The notes under the pieces were generated by a model that did no database searches, was not told where the DNA came from, and saw only the letters and a program-made list of their open reading frames with translations. The position numbers and the translations under genes are program-made. From Streptomyces sp. Edi4 (lineage in GTDB: Bacteria; Actinomycetota; Actinomycetes; Streptomycetales; Streptomycetaceae), in assembly GCF_040253615.1 (NCBI RefSeq), contig NZ_JBEJGY010000004.1, positions 1,054,001 to 1,118,000 on the forward strand: a stretch of DNA of 64,000 nucleotides, given 5' to 3'. This document shows positions 43,420-52,181 of the stretch, piece after piece (within the stretch, counting starts at the first letter, position 1; each line of letters starts with the position of its first letter).

Positions 43420-44646
43420 CTACCGGATCGGCATGCCCGAGAGGGTGCGGGCGATGACGAGGCGCTGGATCTCGCTCGTGCCTTCGAAAATGGTGTAGAT
43501 GGCGGCGTCCCGGTGCATGCGCTCGACCGGGTACTCACGGGTGTACCCGTTGCCGCCGAGGATCTGGATGGCCTGGGCCGTGACCTTCTTGGCCGTCTCG
43601 CTCGCGTACAGCTTGGACATCGAACCCTCGGCCGACTCGAACTTCTTGCCCGTGGTCGCCATCCAGGACGCGCGCCACACCAGGAGGCGGGCGGCGTCGA
43701 TCTGGGTGCGCATGTCGGCGAGCTGGAAGGCGACGCCCTGGTTGTCGATGATGGGGCGGCCGAACTGCTCGCGGGTCTTGGCGTATTCGAGGGCGTAGTC
43801 GTACGCCGCGCGCGCGGTGCCGACCGCCATCGCGCCGACGGCCGGGCGGGAGGCCTCGAAGGTGGCCATGGCGGCGTTCTTGACCCGCTCGCCCTGGGTC
43901 CTGGCCTTCTCGCGGGAGCGGGCGAGTCGTTCGTCGAGCTTTTCCTTGCCGCCCAGCAGGCAGTGTCCGGGTACGCGGACGTCTTCGAGTACGACCTCTG
44001 CGGTGTGCGAGGCGCGGATGCCGTGCTTCTTGAACTTCTGACCCTGCGTCAGGCCCGGGGTGCCCGGCGGCACGATGAAGGAGGCGTGGCCCTTGGAGCC
44101 GAGTTCGGCGTCGACCACGGCCACTACGACATGGACGTTGGCGATTCCGCCGTTGGTGGCCCACGTCTTGGTGCCGTTGAGGACCCACTCGTCCTTGGCC
44201 TCGTCGTAGACGGCTCTGGTGCGCATGGAGGCGACGTCGGATCCGGCGTTCGGCTCGGACGAGCAGAACGCGGCGACCTTGACGTCGGTCACATCGCCGT
44301 ACATCTGGGGGATCCAGGTGCCGATCTGTTCCTCGGTGCCGTTGGCCAGGACGCCGACGGCGGCGAGTCCGGTGCCGACGATGGACAGCGCGATGCCGGC
44401 GTCGCCCCAGAACAGTTCCTCCATGGCCACCGGGATGCCGAGACCGGTGGGGTCGAAGAACTGCTGCGCGTAGAAGTCGAGGGAGTAGATTCCGACCTTC
44501 GCGGCCTCCTGGATGACCGGCCAGGGGGTCTCCTCGCGCTCGTCCCACTCGGCGGCGGCGGGGCGGATCACGTCCTTGGCGAAACCGTGCAGCCAGTCCC
44601 GGACCTGCTTCTGGTCGTCGTTGAGATCCATCGTGAACTCGGCCAT
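43420..44646 (-). CDS. Acyl-CoA dehydrogenase
   Basis: A 408-residue FAD enzyme for the first step of beta-oxidation. Three-domain family order is clear: N-terminal helices, beta-domain with [20 protein letters not shown] and TWATNGGIA, and the C-terminal helical domain with [17 protein letters not shown] and the catalytic Glu of [11 protein letters not shown]. Divergent from a TetR regulator, whose likely operator overlaps this promoter (TTGACA at 44715-44710). The acyl-chain preference cannot be read from sequence. Confidence 0.94.
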   Translation of the reverse strand: MAEFTMDLNDDQKQVRDWLHGFAKDVIRPAAAEWDEREETPWPVIQEAAKVGIYSLDFYAQQFFDPTGLGIPVAMEELFWGDAGIALSIVGTGLAAVGVLANGTEEQIGTWIPQMYGDVTDVKVAAFCSSEPNAGSDVASMRTRAVYDEAKDEWVLNGTKTWATNGGIANVHVVVAVVDAELGSKGHASFIVPPGTPGLTQGQKFKKHGIRASHTAEVVLEDVRVPGHCLLGGKEKLDERLARSREKARTQGERVKNAAMATFEASRPAVGAMAVGTARAAYDYALEYAKTREQFGRPIIDNQGVAFQLADMRTQIDAARLLVWRASWMATTGKKFESAEGSMSKLYASETAKKVTAQAIQILGGNGYTREYPVERMHRDAAIYTIFEGTSEIQRLVIARTLSGMPIR

Positions 44647-44675
44647 GACCCCTCCACCACTCCCTGCGTTACTTG

Positions 44676-44697
44676 CGGTAACCGCAGTCTGTTACCG
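44676..44697. promoter_or_regulatory. Candidate TetR operator before the acyl-CoA dehydrogenase gene
   Basis: CGGTAAC and GTTACCG are perfect 7-bp arms around 8 bp. An overlapping shorter palindrome GTTAC-n5-GTAAC begins at 44668. The element overlaps the proposed -10 (TAACAG, 44694-44689) of the minus-strand promoter, whose TTGACA -35 is 15 bp away, shorter than ideal. Confidence 0.55.
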
Positions 44698-44793
44698 ACG
44701 GGTAGCCGATGTCAACCGGCCTCGGGCCCGGCGGCGCCGGGGCCTGCGGGGGTGTTACGTTGCGCAAGGCTTTCTGGAGACGAAGACCCACAG

Positions 44794-44825
44794 AGCACGC
44801 GGTGCACGCAGCACGCGGTGCACGC
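44794..44825. repeat. Two tandem 16-bp repeats upstream of tetR
   Basis: AGCACGCGGTGCACGC is repeated exactly twice, ending 21 bp before the TetR start codon. Each unit contains the palindrome GTGCAC. It may be an additional regulator site in the tetR leader. Confidence 0.6.
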
Positions 44826-44846
44826 AGTACGGGCGGGGAGAGACCC

Positions 44847-45500
44847 ATGGAGACCACGCAGCAGGCCGAGCAGCAGCGTACGGCGGCCGAGCGCCGGCGG
44901 CGCGAACTCCTGGAGGCGGCGGACCGGGTGGTGCTGCGGGACGGTCCGAAGGCGTCGATGAACGCGATCGCGGCGGAGGCGGGCATCACCAAGCCCATCC
45001 TGTACCGGCACTTCGGCGACAAGGGCGGCCTCTACCGGGCGCTCGCCAAGCGCCACACCGACGCGCTGCTCGCGGCGCTCAGGTCCGCGCTCGACGCGCC
45101 GGCCGAGCGCCGCGAGCGGGTCGAGGCGACGCTTGAGACCTATCTCGCGGCGATCGAGGCGCGGCCGCAGGTCTACCGCTTCCTGATGCACCCGGCGGAG
45201 GACGCGCCCGCGCCGGAGCCGGAACAGGGCTTCGACGTGGGCCGCCACTCGGCGCCGCTGCTGCGGCGCATGGGTGAGGACCTGGGCGTGGTCATAGCCG
45301 AGCGGATCGATCTCGGGCCGGGCGGGGAGGTGCTGGCGCGGGTGTGGGGCCACGGGATAGTCGGCATGATGCATGCGGCCGGTGACTGGTGGCTGGGTGA
45401 ACGACCCTGCTCCCGCGCGGAGTTGGTACGGGCGCTGGCGGATCTCCTGTGGGGCCGCCTCGCAGCCGCCGCCGACCGCGCGGGGGGCCCCGCGTTCTGA
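44847..45500 (+). CDS. TetR-family regulator of acyl-CoA dehydrogenase
   Basis: A 217-residue repressor. HTH region: MNAIAAEAGITKPILYRHFG at about residues 33-52; the rest is the TetR C-terminal domain. ATG 44847 follows GGGGAGAG. Divergent from an acyl-CoA dehydrogenase gene with GTTAC/GTAAC palindromes between, so it is likely a fatty-acid-responsive repressor of that gene. The last 20 bp of the ORF, including TGA, are part of the first copy of a 117-bp tandem duplication. Confidence 0.9.
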   Translation: METTQQAEQQRTAAERRRRELLEAADRVVLRDGPKASMNAIAAEAGITKPILYRHFGDKGGLYRALAKRHTDALLAALRSALDAPAERRERVEATLETYLAAIEARPQVYRFLMHPAEDAPAPEPEQGFDVGRHSAPLLRRMGEDLGVVIAERIDLGPGGEVLARVWGHGIVGMMHAAGDWWLGERPCSRAELVRALADLLWGRLAAAADRAGGPAF

Positions 45501-45714
45501 CCCTGGCGGGGGGCGGCCCGTGCGTGCTGGTCGCGCAGTTCCCCGCGCCCCTGGGAGGGTCGGTGCCGGCAAGCACCAGCAACCTCAGCCCGTCCGGCGG
45601 GGGGCCCCGCGTTCTGACCCTGGCGGGGGGCGGCCCGTGCGTGCTGGTCGCGCAGTTCCCCGCGCCCCTGGGAGGGTCGGTGCCGGCAAGCACCAGCAAC
45701 CTCAGCCCGTCCGG
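45481..45714. repeat. 117-bp tandem duplication including the 3' end of tetR
   Basis: Positions 45481-45597 and 45598-45714 are essentially identical. Each copy holds CGGGGGGCCCCGCGTTCTGA (in copy 1 the final codons and stop of the TetR gene), then GCGCAGTTCCCCGCGCCCCT (45533 and 45650), and a stretch ending AGCCCGTCCGG. The identity indicates a recent duplication. Confidence 0.9.
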
Positions 45715-46140
45715 CGATTGAGGACGAGCGCCCTTCAGGCGCGGACCGGGCCCGGGGCGGAGCCCCAGGAACCCCGGCTGCGGACCGTGCGAGGCCGCTC
45801 GCGCAGTTCCCCGCGCCCCTGGCAGGGCTGGTGCCAACCCGCATGCGCATCCTCAGCCTGTCCGGCGATTGAGGACGAGGCCGTTCAGGCCGAACGGGGT
45901 CTGGGGCGGAGCCCCGGGGACCCTGGCTGCGGACCGTGCGAGGCCGCTCGCGCAGTTCCCCGCGCCCCTGGCAGGGCTGGTGCCGGCCCGCATGCGCATC
46001 CCCAGCCCGTCCGGCGATTGAGGACGAGGCCCTTCAGGCCGAACGGGGTCTGGGGCGGAGCCCCGGGGACCCTGGCTGCGGACCGTGCGAGGCCGCTCGC
46101 GCAGTTCCCCGCGCCCCTGGCAGGGCTGGTGCCCGCGACG
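45715..46140. repeat. Three tandem ~149-bp intergenic repeat units
   Basis: CGGACCGTGC recurs at 45781, 45930 and 46079, exactly 149 bp apart. Each unit contains GCGCAGTTCCCCGCGCCCCT (45801, 45950, 46099), then GGCAGGGCTGGTGCC; units are separated by CCGGCGATTGAGGACGAG and a (T)GGGGCGGAGCCCC hairpin. The whole 646-bp gap between tetR and def is repeats and holds no gene. Confidence 0.9.
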
Positions 46141-46146
46141 GGGAGG

Positions 46147-46692
46147 TCAGGCGGGGCGGGACCAAGGGGATTTGCGGATGGCGCGCCGCAGGCGGGCACC
46201 GTGGCGGCCCGCCACCCGGTCGGCGTACACCACACCGTCGAGGTGATCGCACTCGTGCTGAAGGCACCGCGCGAAGAACCCGGTCCCCTCGACCCGCACC
46301 GGCGCGCCGGAGCAGTCCACCCCCTCCACCACCGCCCGGTCGAAGCGGGAGGTCGGCGCCTCGAGACCCGGCAGGGACAGGCACCCCTCGGGCCCCTTCA
46401 CCTCGACGCCGTCCGCCTCGACGAGGCGCGGGTTGACGACGTACCCAAGATGCCGCACATCCTCGTCGTCGGGGCAGTCGTACACGAACACCCGCTGACA
46501 GACGCCGATCTGGTTGGCCGCCAGGCCGACCCCGTCGGCCGCGTACATCGTGGCGAACATGTCCTCGACGAGGCGGCGCAGCGCGGGCCCGAAGTCGGTG
46601 ACGGGCTCGCAGGGGGCGTGCAGGAACCGGTCGCCGAGGAGACTCATCTCTCTTACGGAGCCGGAACTGCCGGGAATGGGACGGTGGCGCAT
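46147..46692 (-). CDS. def: Peptide deformylase
   Basis: A 181-residue metalloenzyme that removes the formyl group from nascent proteins. All three motifs are present: GVGLAANQIG, EGCLSLPG and QHECDHLDG (HExxH). Start ATG 46692 (MRHRPIPGSSGSVREM). Streptomyces genomes usually have several deformylases; nothing marks this as the main one. It is divergent from murT. Confidence 0.93.
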   Translation of the reverse strand: MRHRPIPGSSGSVREMSLLGDRFLHAPCEPVTDFGPALRRLVEDMFATMYAADGVGLAANQIGVCQRVFVYDCPDDEDVRHLGYVVNPRLVEADGVEVKGPEGCLSLPGLEAPTSRFDRAVVEGVDCSGAPVRVEGTGFFARCLQHECDHLDGVVYADRVAGRHGARLRRAIRKSPWSRPA

Positions 46693-46809
46693 GGGCGCAA
46701 GAGTACGTTCCACGGGGCGCGGGCCGTTTCGGATGGTGGCGCGGTTCGGGGCGCTGACCGGATCTCGATAGGCTGACACCTGACCCAGGCGCAAGGAGGA
46801 TCAAGGACG

Positions 46810-48057
46810 ATGTCAGGACACGTTGGAGGTGCCGGGCCCCTGTCACCGCGAGCCAAGCTGGCGGTGACCGCGGGCAAGGCCGCCGCGGCGGTGTCGCGCG
46901 CGGCGGGCCGGGGCAGTGGATCGGTGATCGGCGGGCGCGTCGCGCTCAAGCTCGACCCGGATCTGCTCGGGCGGCTCGCCACTCATCTGGACGTCGTCCT
47001 GGTGTCGGCGACGAACGGCAAGACGACCACGACCCGGCTGATCGCCGAGGCACTGCGGGCCAGCGGCCCGGTGGTGTCGAACGCGCTCGGCGCCAACATG
47101 CCGGCCGGTATCACGTCGGCGCTCGCGGGTGGTTCGGACGCGAAGTACGGCGTGATCGAGGTCGACGAGAAGTATCTGGCGGGTGTGGCGCGCGATGTGA
47201 CGCCGAAGGCGATCGCGCTGCTCAACCTGTCGCGCGACCAGCTCGACCGCGCCGCCGAGACCCGGATGCTCGCCGAGAAGTGGCGCGAGGGGCTGTCCGG
47301 CTCGAAGGCCGTGGTCATCGCCAACGCGGACGACCCGCTGGTCGTGTGGGCGGCGTCCTCCTCGCCCAACGTGGTGTGGGTGGCGGCCGGTCAGGAGTGG
47401 AAGGACGACGCCTGGTCCTGCCCCGCCTGCGGCGGCGTGATGCAGCGCCCCGGCGACGACTGGTTCTGCGGCGAGTGCGGTTTCCGCCGCCCCGCGCCCA
47501 GTTGGGTCCTCAACGGCGACTACGTCCTTGACCCGCACGGCTCGGCCTGGCCGATCCACCTCCAGCTGCCCGGCCGCGCCAACAAGGCCAACGCCGCCAC
47601 CTCGGCCGCGGTCGCCGCGGTGTTCGGGGTGCCGCCGCAGGTCGCCCTGGAGCGCATGTACCAGGTGCAGGCGGTGGCGGGCCGCTACGACGTGGTCAGC
47701 TTCGCCGGCCGTGAGCTGCGGCTGCTCCTCGCGAAGAACCCGGCGGGCTGGCTCGAAACGTTTTCCCTCATCGACCCGCCGCCGACCCCGGTGGTCCTGT
47801 CCGTCAACGCGCGCGGCGCCGACGGCACGGACACCTCGTGGCTGTGGGACGTCGACTACACCCGGCTCGCGGGCCACCCGATCTTCGTGATCGGCGACCG
47901 CAAGCTCGACCTGGCGGTGCGCCTGGAGGTCGCGAACCTGGACTTCCGGGTCTGCGAGAGCCTGGAGGAGTGCACCCAGCTCGCGCCGCCCGGCCGGATC
48001 GAGCTGATCGCCAACTACACCGCTTTCCAGGACGTCCGCCGCGTCGTCGGCAACTGA
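46810..48057 (+). CDS. murT: Lipid II isoglutaminyl synthase, MurT subunit
   Basis: A 415-residue Mur-ligase-type subunit that, with GatD, amidates the D-Glu of lipid II to D-isoglutamine. ATP-binding SATNGKTTTTRL is near residue 65; a zinc ribbon CPAC...CGEC lies around 200-220, diagnostic of MurT; the C-terminal MurT domain with RYDVVSFAG follows. ATG 46810 is preceded by AAGGAGGATCAAGG. It is followed 25 bp later by gatD, the usual essential pair. Confidence 0.95.
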   Translation: MSGHVGGAGPLSPRAKLAVTAGKAAAAVSRAAGRGSGSVIGGRVALKLDPDLLGRLATHLDVVLVSATNGKTTTTRLIAEALRASGPVVSNALGANMPAGITSALAGGSDAKYGVIEVDEKYLAGVARDVTPKAIALLNLSRDQLDRAAETRMLAEKWREGLSGSKAVVIANADDPLVVWAASSSPNVVWVAAGQEWKDDAWSCPACGGVMQRPGDDWFCGECGFRRPAPSWVLNGDYVLDPHGSAWPIHLQLPGRANKANAATSAAVAAVFGVPPQVALERMYQVQAVAGRYDVVSFAGRELRLLLAKNPAGWLETFSLIDPPPTPVVLSVNARGADGTDTSWLWDVDYTRLAGHPIFVIGDRKLDLAVRLEVANLDFRVCESLEECTQLAPPGRIELIANYTAFQDVRRVVGN

Positions 48058-48082
48058 CCCCAGCAAGGAGCAAGCAAGCGAC

Positions 48083-48811
48083 ATGGCAGACAACAGCCTG
48101 CGCCTCGTGTGGGTCTACCCCGACCTGCTGAGCACCTACGGCGACCAGGGCAACGCCCTGGTCGTGGAGCGCCGGGCGCGCCAGCGCGGCCTGGAGGTCC
48201 ACCGGCTCGACGTCCGCAGCGACCAGCCGATCCCCACCTCCGGCGACATCTACCTCATCGGCGGCGGCGAGGACCGGCCGCAGCGGCTCGCCTCCGAGCG
48301 GCTGCGCCGCGACGGCGGCCTTGAGCGCGCCGCGTCCAACGGCGCGATCATCTTCTCGGTGTGCGCCGGCTACCAGATCCTCGGCCACGAGTTCGTCAAC
48401 GACCTCGGCGAGCGCGACCAGGGCCTCGGCCTGATCGACGTGGTCTCCACGCGCGGCGAGGGCGAGCGGTGCGTCGGCGACGTGCTCGGCGACATCGACG
48501 AGCGCCTTGGCCTGCCGCAGCTGACCGGCTTCGAGAACCACCAGGGCATCACGCACCTGGGCCCCACGGCCCGCCCCTTCGCCCGGGTCCGCATGGGCCG
48601 GGGCAACGGCACGGGCGACGGCACCGAGGGCGCGTACAACGACACCGTGTTCGGCACGTACATGCACGGCCCGGTCCTCGCGCGCAACCCGCAGATCGCG
48701 GACATGCTCCTGAAGCTGGCCCTCGACGTGAACGCGCTGCCGCCGACCGACGACCGCTGGTACGAGGCGCTGCGCGCCGAGCGCATCGCGTCGGCGACGC
48801 AGCCCGCGTAG
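48083..48811 (+). CDS. gatD: Lipid II isoglutaminyl synthase, glutamine amidotransferase subunit GatD
   Basis: A 242-residue class I CobB/CobQ-like glutaminase that delivers ammonia to MurT. Catalytic Cys in IFSVCAGYQILG and catalytic His in FGTYMHGPVLARN; YPDLLSTYGDQGN at the N-terminus is typical. The ATG is preceded by AAGGAG. In operon with murT. Confidence 0.95.
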   Translation: MADNSLRLVWVYPDLLSTYGDQGNALVVERRARQRGLEVHRLDVRSDQPIPTSGDIYLIGGGEDRPQRLASERLRRDGGLERAASNGAIIFSVCAGYQILGHEFVNDLGERDQGLGLIDVVSTRGEGERCVGDVLGDIDERLGLPQLTGFENHQGITHLGPTARPFARVRMGRGNGTGDGTEGAYNDTVFGTYMHGPVLARNPQIADMLLKLALDVNALPPTDDRWYEALRAERIASATQPA

Positions 48812-48977
48812 GGCCGCGCCAGCCGGCCCCGGCCGGCGCCGGACTCGTACCTTCCTACGACGTCCATCAGGCGGACCTCCGATTCGGCCCCCGTCACCCT
48901 GCGCCGGTAGGGTGACGGGGATCCAACCGGACGACGTGGTCCGGTCGTCGGCCCACGTTGCAAAGGTTCTCCGGGCA

Positions 48978-50003
48978 ATGCGAATTGGTGTGCTCACCTC
49001 CGGCGGCGACTGCCCCGGCCTGAACGCCGTCATCCGATCCGTCGTGCACCGCGCCGTGGTCGACCACGGCGACGAGGTCATCGGCTTCCACGACGGGTGG
49101 AAGGGCCTGCTCGAAGCCGACTACCGCAAACTCGACCTCGACGCGGTCGGCGGCATCCTCGCCCGTGGCGGCACCATTCTCGGCTCCTCCCGCGTCCAGC
49201 CCGCGCATCTGCGCGACGGCGTGGAGCGCGCCAGGGGCCACGTCGCCGAGCTGGGCCTCGACGTGATCATCCCGATCGGCGGCGAAGGCACCCTCAAGGC
49301 CGCGACGCTCCTGTCGGACGCGGGACTGCCGATCGTCGGCGTGCCCAAGACCATCGACAACGACATCGCGTCGACCGACGTCACCTTCGGCTTCGACACC
49401 GCCGTGGGGGTCGCGACCGAGGCCCTTGACCGGCTGAAGACCACCGCCGAGTCCCACCAGCGCGTGCTGATCGTGGAGGTCATGGGCCGCCACACCGGCT
49501 GGATCGCCCTGCACTCCGGCATGGCCGCCGGCGCCCACGCCATCGTCGTCCCCGAGCGTCCCTTCGACATCGACGAGCTGACCGAGCTGGTCGGGCGGCG
49601 CTTCTCGGCGGGCAAGAAGTTCGCGATCGTGGTCGTCGCCGAGGGCGCCAAGCCGCGCGAGGGCTCGATGCAGTTCGACGTGGGCGGCACCGACATGTAC
49701 GGCCACGAGCGTTTCGCGGGCGTGGCGCGTCAGCTCTCCATCGAGCTGGAGCGGCGTCTGGACAAGGAGGCGCGGCCGGTCATCCTCGGCCACGTCCAGC
49801 GCGGCGGCACGCCCACCGCGTACGACCGGGTGCTCGCCACCCGTTTCGGCTGGCACGCGGTGGAGGCCGCCCACCGGGGCGAGTTCGGCATGCTGACCGC
49901 GCTGCGCGGCACCGACATCGTCATGGTCCCGCTCGCCGAGGCGACGGCCACCCTCAAGACCGTCCCGGCCGAGCGCTACGCCGAAGCGGAGTGCGTCCTC
50001 TAG
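48978..50003 (+). CDS. pfkA: 6-phosphofructokinase
   Basis: A 341-residue glycolytic kinase converting fructose 6-phosphate to fructose 1,6-bisphosphate. Motifs: LTSGGDCPGLNAVIR, IGGEGTLKAA, VPKTIDNDI, VMGRHTGWIAL and GHVQRGGTPTAYDR. The length matches actinobacterial PfkA (341-342). GGEGT and PKTIDND are typical of the actinobacterial group, which is ATP-dependent in Streptomyces; PPi use cannot be excluded. A strong terminator follows. Confidence 0.95.
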   Translation: MRIGVLTSGGDCPGLNAVIRSVVHRAVVDHGDEVIGFHDGWKGLLEADYRKLDLDAVGGILARGGTILGSSRVQPAHLRDGVERARGHVAELGLDVIIPIGGEGTLKAATLLSDAGLPIVGVPKTIDNDIASTDVTFGFDTAVGVATEALDRLKTTAESHQRVLIVEVMGRHTGWIALHSGMAAGAHAIVVPERPFDIDELTELVGRRFSAGKKFAIVVVAEGAKPREGSMQFDVGGTDMYGHERFAGVARQLSIELERRLDKEARPVILGHVQRGGTPTAYDRVLATRFGWHAVEAAHRGEFGMLTALRGTDIVMVPLAEATATLKTVPAERYAEAECVL

Positions 50004-50026
50004 ATTCCGACGGATGTGTACGCGAG

Positions 50027-50064
50027 GAACCGCCCCCGGCCGCACCACCGGCCGGGGGCGGTTC
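50027..50064 (+). terminator. Terminator after pfkA
   Basis: A perfect 16-bp stem, GAACCGCCCCCGGCCG and its complement, with a 6-nt loop, 24 nt after the stop. Confidence 0.9.
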
Positions 50065-50106
50065 TAGTCTGGTGCGGGACAACCGGTACGAATCAGGAGT
50101 CAGCGG

Positions 50107-51063
50107 ATGGATCACAGCGGGCACGGCATGGACATGAACATGGACCTGCCGCCGTTCACGCTGGCGCGGGGCCTGGAGTGGTCGGCCGACTCCTTCTTCC
50201 TCATCGGCTGTCTGCTCGGGCTCGCCCTGTACGCCTGGGGCGTGGTGCGGCTGAGGCGGCGCGGCGACAGCTGGCCGGTCAGCCGGATGATCCTGTGGGC
50301 CGTGGGCGTCCTGACGATCGCGCTGGTCATGTGCACCAAGCTCAACGACTACGGCATGGTCATGTTCAGCGTGCACATGGTGCAGCACATGGTGATCAGC
50401 ATGCTCTCGCCGATCCTGCTGCTGCTCGGCGCGCCCGTGACACTCGCGCTGCGCGCGCTCCCGGTGGCGCCGCGCGGCCGCAAGGGGCCACGCGAGCTGC
50501 TGCTCATGCTGCTGCACAGCCGGTACATGAAGATCATCACGCACCCGGCGTTCACCATCCCCCTCTTCATCGCCAGCCTGTACGGGCTCTACTTCACGCC
50601 GATCTTCGACTTCCTGATGGAGTCGAAGACGGGGCACATCGCGATGATGGTCCACTTCCTCGCCGTCGGTCTGGTCTTCTTCTGGCCGATCATGGGCGTG
50701 GACCCGGGTCCGCACCGGCCCGGCTATGTGATGCGGATGCTGGAGCTCTTCGCGGGCATGCCGTTCCACGCCTTCTTCGGCATCGCCCTGATGATGGCGA
50801 GCGAGCCCATGATCGGCACGTACAGGAACCCGCCCGCATCGCTCGGCATCGAAGCGCTCACCGACCAGCAGGCGGCGGGCGGCATCGCCTGGGCGTTCAG
50901 TGAGATCCCCTCCGTGCTCGTGCTGATCGCCCTCGTCTTCCAGTGGTACGCCACCGAGAAGCGCCAGGCCCGCCGCACCGACCGGGCCGCCGACCGCGAC
51001 GGCGACAAGGAACTCCAGGCCTACAACGCCTACCTCTCCTCGCTGAACACCCGCGGCCAGTAG
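50107..51063 (+). CDS. CtaG-like cytochrome c oxidase assembly protein
   Basis: A 318-residue membrane protein with seven predicted helices, of the caa3-type CtaG family (copper delivery/assembly of cytochrome oxidase). The N-terminus MDHSGHGMDMNMDLPP is a His/Met copper-binding-like stretch outside the membrane. Conserved VHMVQHMVISMLSP and FWPIMGVDPGPH fit the family. The ATG follows AGGAGTCAGCGG. It starts a new transcription unit after the pfkA terminator. Confidence 0.9.
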   Translation: MDHSGHGMDMNMDLPPFTLARGLEWSADSFFLIGCLLGLALYAWGVVRLRRRGDSWPVSRMILWAVGVLTIALVMCTKLNDYGMVMFSVHMVQHMVISMLSPILLLLGAPVTLALRALPVAPRGRKGPRELLLMLLHSRYMKIITHPAFTIPLFIASLYGLYFTPIFDFLMESKTGHIAMMVHFLAVGLVFFWPIMGVDPGPHRPGYVMRMLELFAGMPFHAFFGIALMMASEPMIGTYRNPPASLGIEALTDQQAAGGIAWAFSEIPSVLVLIALVFQWYATEKRQARRTDRAADRDGDKELQAYNAYLSSLNTRGQ

Positions 51064-51127
51064 CGCGGGGCCCCCTCGCGGGGGGACGATGGTCCTCACG
51101 GCGCCCGCCGGCAGGAAGGGGAGCGTG

Positions 51128-51289
51128 ATGCCCCGTTCGACGAGGTCGATGATGGTGCTCACCCTGGCGATGCTGGTGGTGATCACCGCGTACACGGTGG
51201 CTCTGGGGAGCAACGGCTGGCTCTGGTTCGGCTGGGTGGTGCTCGGGCTCACCGCGATGGGGACGGCGGCGGTGTCGCGCGGCACCTGA
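51128..51289 (+). CDS. Small two-helix membrane protein
   Basis: A 53-residue protein with two hydrophobic segments (about 8-24 and 30-47) and no recognised family. It is preceded by AAGGGGAG and lies 64 bp after the CtaG-like gene, so it may be cotranscribed. GTG 51125 is an alternative start. Confidence 0.6.
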   Translation: MPRSTRSMMVLTLAMLVVITAYTVALGSNGWLWFGWVVLGLTAMGTAAVSRGT

Positions 51290-51367
51290 GCCCGCTCCCC
51301 GGAGGGGATCCGCGCCGACGATGGTTACAGCCGCCGGGGCCCGCCCCTACACTGGCCACCTTTCCGC

Positions 51368-52087
51368 ATGGTGAGGAGCTGGTGGGTGCTCTACTACGTC
51401 CTCAAGTACGCCGTCCTCGGCCCCCTGTTGAGGCTGCTGTTCCGGCCGCGGCTGGTGGGGCTGGAGCATGTCCCCGAGGAGGGCGCGGCCATCGTCGCGG
51501 GCAACCACCTCTCGTTCTCCGACCACTTCCTGATGCCCGTGATGCTCAAGCGGCGCATCACCTTCCTCGCCAAGCAGGAGTACTTCACCGGGCCCGGCGT
51601 CAAGGGCCGGCTGACCGCCGCGTTCTTCCGCGCGGTCGGGCAGATCCCGGTGGACCGCTCGGGCAAGGAGGCCGGGCAGGCGGCGATCCGCGAAGGGCTC
51701 GGGGTGCTCGCGCGGGACGAACTGCTCGGCATCTACCCCGAGGGCACCCGCTCGCCCGACGGCAGGCTCTACAAGGGCAAGGTGGGGGTGGCGGTGATGG
51801 CGATCAGGGGCGGCGCCCCGGTGATCCCGTGCGCCATGGTGGGCACCTTTGAGATCCAGCCGCCGGGACAGGCCCTGCCGAAGATCAAACGGGTCTCGAT
51901 CCGCTTCGGCGCACCGCTCGACTTCTCCCGGTACGCGGGGATGGAGGGCGAGAAGGCGGTCCTGCGCGCCGTCACGGACGAGATCATGTACAAGGTCATG
52001 GAGCTCTCGGGCCAGGAGTACGTGGACCGGTACGCGGCCGATGTGAAAGCGGAGCAATCCCGCAGGTTCCGGGGCATCATCGGCTGA
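51368..52087 (+). CDS. 1-acyl-sn-glycerol-3-phosphate acyltransferase (PlsC-like)
   Basis: A 239-residue membrane-associated acyltransferase of phospholipid synthesis. The HX4D motif is NHLSFSDH; the acceptor-site motif is YPEGTRSPDGRLYKGK; VPEEGAAIVAGN is also typical. It is closely similar to the second copy at 60490-61182, indicating paralogues. Start ATG 51368; the weak Shine-Dalgarno leaves this slightly uncertain. Confidence 0.92.
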   Translation: MVRSWWVLYYVLKYAVLGPLLRLLFRPRLVGLEHVPEEGAAIVAGNHLSFSDHFLMPVMLKRRITFLAKQEYFTGPGVKGRLTAAFFRAVGQIPVDRSGKEAGQAAIREGLGVLARDELLGIYPEGTRSPDGRLYKGKVGVAVMAIRGGAPVIPCAMVGTFEIQPPGQALPKIKRVSIRFGAPLDFSRYAGMEGEKAVLRAVTDEIMYKVMELSGQEYVDRYAADVKAEQSRRFRGIIG

Positions 52088-52181
52088 GCCGGGAAGTTCC
52101 CGGTACCGCTCGGCCCTGGGCGGATCCGCGCACGGCGGAAGAGTCTGGCCCCGGTGATCATCTCCGGCGTAGCTTCCCGGT

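Noticed and set aside
45481..46140. Possible CRISPR array
   Set aside because: Units are 117 and 149 bp tandem copies without short repeats alternating with unique spacers, and no cas genes are near.
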